Assembly (NCBI GenBank): GCA_018260475.1
Contig: JAGLBA010000013.1
Location: 1 to 63,460, forward strand
Length of the DNA: 63,460 bases
DNA from: Chryseobacterium sp.
GTDB taxonomy: Bacteria > Bacteroidota > Bacteroidia > Flavobacteriales > Weeksellaceae
Reading direction: 5' to 3'
Below the pieces are notes generated by a model. It was not told the DNA's origin. It saw only the letters and a list, made by a program, of their open reading frames with translations, and did not search any database. This document shows positions 56,142-63,460 of the stretch, piece by piece (position 1 is the first letter of the stretch; each line of letters starts with the position of its first letter). The position numbers and the translations under genes were made by a program.

Positions 56142-57011
56142 TTACATCGCCGAAGTCACATCTGCTTCCGGCGCAATTTTTTTAATCAAACCTTGTAGCG
56201 TTTTACCAGGACCGAGTTCTACAAATAGTGTTGCACCATCTTTAATCATATTTCGTACGCTTTGCGTCCATCTCACCGGGCCTGTGAGTTGTGCAATCAG
56301 GTTTTGTTTGATTTGTTCCGGATCGGTAACCGCGGTAGTCGTAATGTTCTGATAAACCGGCATCGTAGGATTGCGGAAGTTTGTGTTTTTTATCGCCTCC
56401 GCGAGTTTGTCCTGCGCGGGCTGCATCATTGGAGAGTGAAAAGCACCGTTTACCGGCAGCATCAGTGCGCGTTTTGCACCGGCAGCCTTCATCGCTTCAC
56501 AAGCCGCTTCTACCGCTTTGGTTTCCCCGGAAATCACGAGCTGCCCTGGACAGTTGTAATTTGCAGGAACTACCACGCCTTCTATTTGCACACAGATTTC
56601 TTCTACTTTTTCATCTGGCAAACCGAGAATCGCGGCCATGGAACTTGGATTTGCATCACAAGCCTCTTGCATAGCGATGGCTCTTGCAGCCACCAGTTTT
56701 AGACCATCTTCAAAAGACAAAACGCCGTTCGCCACCAAGGCAGAAAACTCCCCGAGTGAATGACCTGCCACCATACCCGCACCCTGAACCGCTTTAACAG
56801 CTGCTACGGAGTGGATGAAAATTGCTGGCTGGGTGACGCTGGTTCGCTTCAATGCCTCATCTGTTCCCTTAAACATAATGGAAAGGATATCAAACCCCAG
56901 AATTTCGTTTCCGAATTCCATTAAATCTTTAATTTCCTTGCGGGAATCATAAAGTTCCTGACCCATCCCGACATATTGCGACCCCTGACCGGGAAATACA
57001 AGTGCTTTCAT
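56142..57011 (-). CDS. fabD: malonyl-CoA:ACP transacylase
   Basis: 289 residues. Loads malonate on acyl carrier protein for fatty-acid synthesis. FPGQGSQYVGMGQELY, the nucleophile Ser85 in GHSLGEFSAL, and the histidine in NGAFHSPMMQPA are present. 13 bp after the LysM fusion gene. Confidence 0.97.
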   Translation of the reverse strand: MKALVFPGQGSQYVGMGQELYDSRKEIKDLMEFGNEILGFDILSIMFKGTDEALKRTSVTQPAIFIHSVAAVKAVQGAGMVAGHSLGEFSALVANGVLSFEDGLKLVAARAIAMQEACDANPSSMAAILGLPDEKVEEICVQIEGVVVPANYNCPGQLVISGETKAVEAACEAMKAAGAKRALMLPVNGAFHSPMMQPAQDKLAEAIKNTNFRNPTMPVYQNITTTAVTDPEQIKQNLIAQLTGPVRWTQSVRNMIKDGATLFVELGPGKTLQGLIKKIAPEADVTSAM

Positions 57012-57024
57012 TTAATAATAAAAA

Positions 57025-58920
57025 TTATGGTACCAGCCTTACAACGCGGTATCCAGTGTTGATATAAGCGCCGTTTTTCTTCGACCTTACATATTCAAAT
57101 TTAGTGGATAGTTGCGTTTGCACTTTCCCGATTTGTTTGAAGATTTCGCCTCTTTTGTTTTCCCTCATGAGGACATCGTTCATCACATCAAAGCCGATAA
57201 CGGCGTACTTAGATGGTGATTTGCAGTATTTCTTTTTATATTCTGCTAATATTTCTTTTTCAAAATCGCCATCCGTATTGATTTTTCTATCCATTAAATA
57301 AACAAGGTTCGCTTGGCTCAACTCATCCATATTCTTCTCGAAGATAGAATTGTAGAACATACTAAATGCCTTCACATTTGTTTCTTTACTCAAAGCAATA
57401 ACGCGGTTTGCAAATGCGGTACCCGCGCCATCATCATCTGAAGTCAAAACAGCGATCAACGGCGCAGGCTTCCCAGTCATCATGTTTTTTTCGGCAATCA
57501 TGTCCGCAGCGGAATTTACGATCACAACATTCGGTTTAGGAAGGTTTTTCTCCAATTGCGAGCGGAGCTCGGCGGCGTTCTTATTACCAGAATCTGCCAA
57601 TATGAAAATTTTTTGTCCGGTATGTACCTGCGCGACCTCCTTTGCAATTCTTTCAGCAAACAAATTATCGGCTGGTTCTACAATAATCAAATTGCTGTAA
57701 TTATAAAGATCCTCCGCGTTTGCAAAAGGCGCCACTACGGGAATTTGTTTGGCATTTACATATTTCAATACTTCCAAAACGTTGGATTTCAAAAAAGGAC
57801 CTATTATGATATCCGTATTCTCCTTATTCAACTGAACCAGTGAGTTTTTAAAACTTTCCTCATTTCCGGCATCAATGATTTTTACATCCATTTCAAGTCC
57901 ATTTCGTGCATTACGCTCGATGGCCAACTTAGCTCCGGCCAAGAAATCGGTCGCCAACCCGCGGAATTTGGTATCATTGGTATCAAAACCAAATGGCAGC
58001 ATCATCACAACATTCAGTGCATTTCCAGATTTTTTGACATAAGCTGCATCCAGCTTTTTAATTTTCAAAACTGCTCCAGTTTTAAGACCTCCCGTAATGC
58101 TTGGGTTTAAGGACAATAAATCATCCAAAGAAATTCCGAATTTATTCAAAATCCCAAACACAGTATCTCCCTCCTGCACGGTATAAGTCGCATATTCCTC
58201 ACCCGGATTTTGGGTAATCGTTCTTGTAGGCGCTTCCTCGCGTACTTCACGAACACCAGGTGCCGCCGTTCCTTTTACTTTCAAAATATCTCCCGGCTGC
58301 AAACCTCTGGCTTCCAATCCCGGATTTAAGGCGAAAAGTTGTTCTTTGGTGATGCCAAATTGCTTGGTAATGCGGTAATAATTGTCTTTAGGCTGAACCT
58401 CGTAAGAATCAGCTACAACACTTTGTACCTCTTGTGCCACTGGCTTAACAACGGTTTCCGTTACAGGCTGGCCGCTGCCATATTTTTTAATATTGGTCGC
58501 CGGAAGCGTGATTTCGGTTCCGATTTTCATATTCGCATCCAGATTCGGGTTTAATGCACGAAGTTCCGCCTCCGAAATATGGTATTGCTTGGTGATTCCG
58601 TAGATGGTTTGTTTGGGCTGTAGGATAATTTTTCCCGTGATTATCGCAGTGTTCGTTTTGGTAGGCACGGGCTTTTCCGCAGGAGTTTTTTTCGGGGCAA
58701 CGGTTGCTTTTCCTTTTTTATTGACATTCACCACATCGCCGATTGCCAGTTTCCCGTCCTTCGCGGAGGGATTCATCTTCATCAGTTCATCTAAAGAAAG
58801 ACCGTACTTTTTGGCAATGCTATAGGGGTTGTCCCCCTTTGCCACGGTGTGTGTAGCCTGGGCATTTGCATTACAAAACAGCGCTAAACCGGATATAAAT
58901 AAAAACTTCTTTATCATCAT
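57025..58920 (-). CDS. LysM-repeat protein fused to a type-1 periplasmic-binding fold
   Basis: 631 residues (632 if the first of two ATGs is used). A signal peptide (MIKKFLFISGLALFCNANA) is followed by four LysM modules: HTVAKGDNPYSIAKKYGLS (about 23-66), the LQPKQTIYGITKQYHIS, YEVQPKDNYYRITKQFGI and YTVQEGDTVFGILNKFGIS modules to about 290. The C-terminal 330 residues resemble a type-1 periplasmic-binding protein (NVVMMLPFGFD, IIGPFLKSNVLEVLKYVN, VIGFDVMNDVLMR). Exported; LysM binds peptidoglycan and the C-terminal ligand is unknown. No transporter genes nearby, so nutrient uptake by an ABC system is not supported. Confidence 0.85.
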   Translation of the reverse strand: MMIKKFLFISGLALFCNANAQATHTVAKGDNPYSIAKKYGLSLDELMKMNPSAKDGKLAIGDVVNVNKKGKATVAPKKTPAEKPVPTKTNTAIITGKIILQPKQTIYGITKQYHISEAELRALNPNLDANMKIGTEITLPATNIKKYGSGQPVTETVVKPVAQEVQSVVADSYEVQPKDNYYRITKQFGITKEQLFALNPGLEARGLQPGDILKVKGTAAPGVREVREEAPTRTITQNPGEEYATYTVQEGDTVFGILNKFGISLDDLLSLNPSITGGLKTGAVLKIKKLDAAYVKKSGNALNVVMMLPFGFDTNDTKFRGLATDFLAGAKLAIERNARNGLEMDVKIIDAGNEESFKNSLVQLNKENTDIIIGPFLKSNVLEVLKYVNAKQIPVVAPFANAEDLYNYSNLIIVEPADNLFAERIAKEVAQVHTGQKIFILADSGNKNAAELRSQLEKNLPKPNVVIVNSAADMIAEKNMMTGKPAPLIAVLTSDDDGAGTAFANRVIALSKETNVKAFSMFYNSIFEKNMDELSQANLVYLMDRKINTDGDFEKEILAEYKKKYCKSPSKYAVIGFDVMNDVLMRENKRGEIFKQIGKVQTQLSTKFEYVRSKKNGAYINTGYRVVRLVP

Positions 58921-58934
58921 TTCTTATTAAGTGA

Positions 58935-58942
58935 CAAAAATA
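58935..58942 (-). promoter_or_regulatory. promoter of the LysM-fabD operon, -7 box
   Basis: TATTTTTG on the minus strand, 15 bp before the first gene. It lies between the bshC stop and that gene, so the operon need not read through from bshC. Confidence 0.5.
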
Positions 58943-58953
58943 ATGCTTTAAAA

Positions 58954-60540
58954 TCAAATCTGCATTATAATTAAATTGGATTTTGTGGCATCCATCATCT
59001 CATAGCAAACACGGATCCACGCACTGCCGTGGTCGGCAAAAAATACGCTGAAATTGTACACGCGCTCCTGCCAGACTTTCCCGGGATGAACTTCAATAAA
59101 AAGGCTCTCCAAATGTTGTACTTTTTCTGCTTGCTTCTTTTTTTCTGCTCGTAAAAGGCGTTTTTTCATCCTTTCAAATGACCGTAACTGGCGGGTTTCT
59201 TCGGCTTTAACTAAATTTCCAAAAGTACGGTTCGTGGTTTCAGCTTGGGATTTTAACGCCTCGAATGATTGTTTGATAAGCGATTCGTTCTTTTTTAAAG
59301 TTTCTAAAACTTGATTATTATTAAGTAATTGATTTTTAACAATCTCTGCTAAATCTTTAAAATAATCCTCTACTCCTAAGCCAATTTTATCGGTTTTGTT
59401 GAGTAATTTTTCCTTTAAAAATAACATGGAATTCCTTGGAATAAGGACAGGGAAGGGCAAACCAGTTTGCTCAAAATATTCGAGGAGCTCCAGCCAGTAC
59501 ATGATTTCGGCATTGCCGCCAATGTAGGCGACATTTGGCAGGATGGTTTCCTGATACATCGGCCGCATCAGCGCATTTGGACTAAATTTTTCTGGGTTTT
59601 TCTCAAGTTCCAAAAGTATTTCTTCACGAGAAAACCTTCGCCCGCTACCGGCCAGGACGAAATTTTCTCCATCGGCATCTATTCTTTCGCGGTTTTGATT
59701 TAAGTAAAAAAGGTTGATTTCGCGCGGGTTGACCTGCACTTTGCCGTAGTTCTTTTCTAAAAATTCTACGGTATTTTTAGTTGAATTAAAAACTTTTTGC
59801 TCTTTAAGTTCTTGGCTAAAAGCCGAGACCATTTGGGATTTTAATGCCTTTTCGTCGCCATCCAAAATTAACAATCCATATTCGGAGAAAAGTTCGTGGA
59901 CCAAAATCCTTGTGGCATCTGCCAGAGTTCGGCCTTTTACATAGGATTTTTTCATCATTAAAATCAACTCTGTCCCGAATACAGAATCTCGAAATTCCTC
60001 TTCAAATTCATGAATAAAACGATCATCTTCTATCACAATTCTTCCAACGGCACCGCCCGATCGGCCATGAATTTCATAAAAACCATATTCGGTGCGAAAG
60101 TGGTCGATTTCATCAAAATCATGGTCTTCCGTGGCCATCCAAAACATTGGAACGAAATTTTTGTCCGGGAAATTATGATGAAGCCACTCAGCTGTTTTTA
60201 TGGTTTGAAGGATTTTGTAAATAAAAAATGCAGGTCCTGTGTATAGGTTGAGTTGGTGTCCCGTAGTGACTGTAAAAGTGTTTGTTTCTTTTAATAATTC
60301 GATGTTTTCCTGCTGATTTTCTGATAGTTGCAATGCAGAAAATTGCTTAATGAGGGTGTCTGTTAGAATGGTGCGCTGGTCGAAAGTGAACGAGTTTTCC
60401 TTTTCCGAAATCTGCCTTTGAAAGTTTTTGAGGTTAAAGGAAAGGTCTGCAAACTGTGGCAATGCTCCGTTTAGAAAATCTTTGATAAGCGAAGGGATGC
60501 TGCTTATTTCGGTGAAGTTTATGTTTTTTATTTCTTTCAT
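58954..60540 (-). CDS. bshC: bacillithiol biosynthesis cysteine-adding enzyme
   Basis: 528 residues. Adds cysteine to GlcN-malate, the last step of bacillithiol synthesis. TVTTGHQLNLYTGPAFFIYKIL, FWMATEDHDFDEI with its HxxH-like acidic site, and the coiled-coil of about residues 430-470 (LKKNESLIKQSFEALKSQAE) match the family. No bshA or bshB in this window. Confidence 0.95.
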   Translation of the reverse strand: MKEIKNINFTEISSIPSLIKDFLNGALPQFADLSFNLKNFQRQISEKENSFTFDQRTILTDTLIKQFSALQLSENQQENIELLKETNTFTVTTGHQLNLYTGPAFFIYKILQTIKTAEWLHHNFPDKNFVPMFWMATEDHDFDEIDHFRTEYGFYEIHGRSGGAVGRIVIEDDRFIHEFEEEFRDSVFGTELILMMKKSYVKGRTLADATRILVHELFSEYGLLILDGDEKALKSQMVSAFSQELKEQKVFNSTKNTVEFLEKNYGKVQVNPREINLFYLNQNRERIDADGENFVLAGSGRRFSREEILLELEKNPEKFSPNALMRPMYQETILPNVAYIGGNAEIMYWLELLEYFEQTGLPFPVLIPRNSMLFLKEKLLNKTDKIGLGVEDYFKDLAEIVKNQLLNNNQVLETLKKNESLIKQSFEALKSQAETTNRTFGNLVKAEETRQLRSFERMKKRLLRAEKKKQAEKVQHLESLFIEVHPGKVWQERVYNFSVFFADHGSAWIRVCYEMMDATKSNLIIMQI

Positions 60541-60706
60541 TTCTATTCACTTTTTTAGGTTTTAACACCTATTTTTCAACACCTATAGCTTTGAATTATA
60601 TCAAATGGAAACACTCTTTTATAACACCTTAGGCTCTCAAGATTTGATCAATCCTTGAAATATGTACAATTGAGCTGGAATCCCTTCGGGACCCTTATAA
60701 TGTTTC

Positions 60707-62623
60707 CTAATTAAATAAATTCCATACGATGCTGATGTTAAGGCGAAAATCGTAAATTGGATAGTACGGCGCGGTGTAGTTCCTATTCGGCATAAAAAGG
60801 GTCGTGAAATTCTGTCCTTCCAAGAATACCTGCATGGTTTTTACCTTCATATTCACATATACATCCGCAATTGGCCTGCCTCCGATGGCGTATCCGTGAG
60901 CTCCGGCTAAAATAAATTCATTCAACATGGGTGAAAATTCTCGCGAATTGAATTTAGTGAAATAGTACACCTTCAATCCCGCCATCAATTCGGCGGCGTT
61001 TTTAAAGAATTTGTCTTGCCAATAAAAATTCGCGCGTCCTACCAAATTTGGCGCCGGATACAGGTTTTTGTTGGAGAGCATCTGCTGGAAAAGCAACCTT
61101 GTATTAAGGTGAAATTTGCGATAATCTACGGTGGCTTCTCCCCCTATCTGGGAAATATTAAGCGATGTGTCGCTCTGCTGCGGCTGGGACTTTGAATCAA
61201 AAAACGCATAATTATCTATGCGAATATATTTAGCGAAAACTTGCGAACCAAACCATTTCAGGCCTGCCATTCCGCTTATTTCCAAACTGCTTTCGTTTTT
61301 AAAATCCCGAATATCATAGTTGGCTTTCAAAACCGCCGAAGAATTCACGAGCCAGTTGAAAGTAGGCGACGCGCTTTGGAAATTCACATCGGCATCCACG
61401 AAATAATCTTTTATCGGTTCAAATTTAACATTGTTCTCCGACCGGAGGTAACTTCCAAATTCCCTTCCTACTGAATATTCCAAATGGGATTTTACGGCAA
61501 ACTTATCTAACAAATTAATTCCCAAATTCCCGACTGCTCCGATGCGATTATCTGCGCGATACACATCCGGAAAGCCTGCTGCACCAGTGTCTTTGTAACC
61601 TAACTTCAAGTTTTGATATTGAAATCCGGCATCAAGATTAAATCTTTCATTATCAAAAATAAGGGAAATGATATTGGTAAAATCTGTAGATTCCTTTTTG
61701 CTGGAGGGATCACGCTTGGCATCTACATCAGTGCCGAAGGCCGCAAGATCATTTCCTTCTATATTAAAATGATACTTGTTCTGTTGCTGATAGATGGTAT
61801 GGCGGATTTTGAAGGGAAACTTTTCCGATGCGAAAGGCCTGAACCCTTGACTGAAATAGAATCTCCGTGCAGAAAATCGAGAGTTGGAAGCATTCAAATT
61901 TACTTCCAAATTCAGTCGGTTATTAAAACGAGAATCCCCTCCTGTAAAAAGCGAAAGGTCTTTGATGCCGCCATTTTCCTTATTGTTCACATTTTGATGA
62001 ATAAAGTGGGCATACGCTTCGTACTTTTTGTTTCCGGTAAGGTAGTGCGCGGAAAATTGCGTGGTATTGGATGCGGCAAGGCTGTTGGTATAAAACCCCT
62101 GTGAACGAAGCCCCATGTATTCTACAGCGACATTCAGGTTTTTCCCGAAATTCTGGGTGTAGGTAGTGTGGAGTGCCGCGCCATTTCGCATAGCGCTATG
62201 GTAGGCAAAGGATGTAGTCGGCGTTTTTACATCATAGTATTTTACCTCGTCTGACCCGATAATGAAATAGGATTTTCTAGTAGGCAAAACCGTAAGGTTT
62301 TTTTTAGGATCGATATTAAAAACCAAGTCCTGAAACCCGGAACCTATGTTGGCAAACTGGATTCTCCCAAAGTTGTCGCGATTGTTGTACTGCGTGTATC
62401 TATAAGCTCGCGCTATGGTAAAAGTGGTATCAAAAACCTGCGGCTCCCTAAACTGGGTTTTCCATTTGTAATCCGCAATGGTCGGGCGGAAGATTTTTAA
62501 GGAATCCTTCCGGCCGTTGTCCACCACTAGGGTATCATCTTTTATTTGGTTGCCGTCGGTTTTATTGATGACCTGCGCTTTCAAGGAAAAGGAAAGCAGC
62601 AGGAGGAAAAATATATATTTCAT
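60707..62623 (-). CDS. putative outer-membrane porin (Bacteroidota putative porin family)
   Basis: 638 residues. A signal peptide (MKYIFFLLLLSFSLKAQ) is followed by TIADYKWKTQFREPQVFDTTF and many alternating-hydrophobic strands of a beta-barrel (RFFYFSQGFRPFASEKF-like segments, YIFDFRLNISIVWNLFN-type C-terminus). Final residue Phe is not the terminal aromatic pair of classical porins, but the family (often annotated putative porin, PF14121-type) is frequent in flavobacteria. A TAAATTTG box precedes it, with a very short leader. Confidence 0.75.
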   Translation of the reverse strand: MKYIFFLLLLSFSLKAQVINKTDGNQIKDDTLVVDNGRKDSLKIFRPTIADYKWKTQFREPQVFDTTFTIARAYRYTQYNNRDNFGRIQFANIGSGFQDLVFNIDPKKNLTVLPTRKSYFIIGSDEVKYYDVKTPTTSFAYHSAMRNGAALHTTYTQNFGKNLNVAVEYMGLRSQGFYTNSLAASNTTQFSAHYLTGNKKYEAYAHFIHQNVNNKENGGIKDLSLFTGGDSRFNNRLNLEVNLNASNSRFSARRFYFSQGFRPFASEKFPFKIRHTIYQQQNKYHFNIEGNDLAAFGTDVDAKRDPSSKKESTDFTNIISLIFDNERFNLDAGFQYQNLKLGYKDTGAAGFPDVYRADNRIGAVGNLGINLLDKFAVKSHLEYSVGREFGSYLRSENNVKFEPIKDYFVDADVNFQSASPTFNWLVNSSAVLKANYDIRDFKNESSLEISGMAGLKWFGSQVFAKYIRIDNYAFFDSKSQPQQSDTSLNISQIGGEATVDYRKFHLNTRLLFQQMLSNKNLYPAPNLVGRANFYWQDKFFKNAAELMAGLKVYYFTKFNSREFSPMLNEFILAGAHGYAIGGRPIADVYVNMKVKTMQVFLEGQNFTTLFMPNRNYTAPYYPIYDFRLNISIVWNLFN

Positions 62624-62640
62624 TAATGAAGTGTGAATTG

Positions 62641-62648
62641 CAAATTTA
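62641..62648 (-). promoter_or_regulatory. putative porin promoter, -7 box
   Basis: TAAATTTG on the minus strand, 17 bp before the porin ATG and just after the SusD-gene terminator. Confidence 0.45.
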
Positions 62649-62664
62649 GGAAATAACGGGGAAT

Positions 62665-62689
62665 AAAAAACCCCGCCGAATGGGCGGGG
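62665..62689 (-). terminator. terminator of the SusD-like gene
   Basis: On the minus strand CCCCGCC and GGCGGGG pair around CATTC-type loop and are followed by TTTTTT. Confidence 0.85.
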
Positions 62690-62709
62690 CTGAATTAATT
62701 ATTTGGGTA

Positions 62710-63460
62710 TTAGTACTTGTCCCAGAATAGTTTAGTTGTTGCAAGGTCACCTCCGATTTTAGCTGAAGCTGCAGATACATTGGCTTTGTTCAAAGTATAT
62801 TCTTGATCAGAATATGGCATTCTCACTGGTATACCTGTCAATTTAGAACCGGTAGGGTTCACAAGTGATTTAGGATTGTCTAGTCTTCTTGTAAAGTTCC
62901 AAGCTGCGAAAGCACGGTTGAATAGGGCAATATAAGCTTCCTCACCGATAGATTTTTTCCAATCAGCCGCGTCGTATGGATTTGCTGCTATATACGCAGG
63001 CGCCGCCGCTGCCACATTGTTTTCCGTCATCGAAGCTGTAATCGCAGATGCGTAATAACTTTCTGCAGTTCCACCCACAGAGTAGCCTCTAGCTGCCGCT
63101 TCTGCAAGCAAAAATTGTACTTCCGTATAACTAAGCAAGTTGATAGGCCCTGTTTTGGAGGTATGGAATGTGGTAAAGGTAGATACCGTGGTAGAAGGCA
63201 GTGCAGGTGATGATGTAAATCCGAACGGTCCGCCTACATACTTGCCGGTAGTTCCAACAGTTGTAAACCAAACAGCTCTTCTAGGGTCATTTTTAGCGTT
63301 CATCAAATTGATTACACGGTCAGACGGAATAAAATCAAAACGACCAGAAGCCACCACATCATCATATAGCGGGTTGAAATAGTTTGCACCATCCATAGTC
63401 AGCTGATAGCTATCTGCGTTGCTTGTCATCAAATCACCTGTATAAGCTTGTTCTGCCATT
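62710..63460 (-). CDS. SusD/RagB-like nutrient-binding lipoprotein, C-terminal part
   Basis: At least 249 residues; the frame is open to the window edge, so the true start lies outside. It matches the C-terminal half of SusD-like proteins: SYTEVQFLLAEAAARGYSVG is the last tetratricopeptide-type helix, followed by YIALFNRAFAAWNFTRRLDNP and PVRMPYSDQEYTLN. Works with a SusC-type TonB receptor, which should lie just beyond the window, to capture glycans or peptides at the surface. The terminator follows. Confidence 0.85.
   Translation of the reverse strand, partial: MAEQAYTGDLMTSNADSYQLTMDGANYFNPLYDDVVASGRFDFIPSDRVINLMNAKNDPRRAVWFTTVGTTGKYVGGPFGFTSSPALPSTTVSTFTTFHTSKTGPINLLSYTEVQFLLAEAAARGYSVGGTAESYYASAITASMTENNVAAAAPAYIAANPYDAADWKKSIGEEAYIALFNRAFAAWNFTRRLDNPKSLVNPTGSKLTGIPVRMPYSDQEYTLNKANVSAASAKIGGDLATTKLFWDKY

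Overview
The window is chromosomal DNA of a low-GC Bacteroidota, almost certainly a flavobacterium near Chryseobacterium and the Weeksellaceae. The grounds are two GLPGLI-family proteins, BshC (bacillithiol synthesis), a GYDIA-type GHMP kinase, a SusD-like protein, Bacteroidota-type putative porins and LptD, and promoters of the form TTG-N19/20-TAnnTTTG. No phage, plasmid, insertion sequence or CRISPR array is visible. Species-level assignment is not possible from the sequence alone.

Layout. (1) 1-4.7 kb, minus strand: topA, then an arginase-fold protein that has lost most metal ligands, then the start of a GT-C-like membrane protein that runs off the window. (2) 4.7-9.0 kb: enolase and citrate synthase on the plus strand, flanked on both sides by long non-coding stretches that each hold a candidate structured RNA, in opposite orientations. 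(3) 9.0-30.2 kb, minus strand: the str/S10/spc/alpha ribosomal cluster from rpsL to rplQ, with fusA, secY, infA and rpoA. It is split between rpsJ and rplC by about 3.7 kb that carries a low-affinity iron permease-like protein, a DUF1294 protein and a tandemly duplicated two-gene cassette (small secreted peptide plus GLPGLI protein). A terminator follows rpsJ and a consensus promoter precedes rplC, so the halves are separate transcripts. Inside the cluster five AT-rich spacers of 89-107 bp share one architecture. (4) 30.3-45.7 kb: a second GT-C-like protein, a frameshifted porin next to a Dcu-type C4-dicarboxylate transporter, pncB, amt, rmuC, an rRNA methyltransferase, a decayed LuxR-type regulator abutting an unknown two-gene unit, an alanine-rich lipoprotein, a possible membrane-anchored regulator with a lipoprotein partner, and a U32 protein-ferredoxin-5-formyl-THF cyclo-ligase operon. 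(5) 46-63.5 kb: HtrA protease, a small membrane protein with RidA, lptD divergent from an amidase, two tRNA-Glu(TTC) genes bracketing rpsT, aroQ, pckA, an operon of a LysM/binding-protein fusion with fabD and a GHMP kinase, bshC, a putative porin and the 3' part of a SusD-like gene.

Most of the window is housekeeping: translation, central carbon metabolism, envelope biogenesis and cofactor synthesis. The accessory signals are the duplicated peptide/GLPGLI cassette in the ribosomal cluster, the repeated structured RNA and AT-rich elements, the unknown membrane/lipoprotein pairs at 40.4-43.7 kb, and three reading-frame lesions (25.3, 32.26 and 40.19 kb). The lesions may be real decay, recoding or sequencing errors. 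All family calls come from reading motifs by eye; no database search was run.
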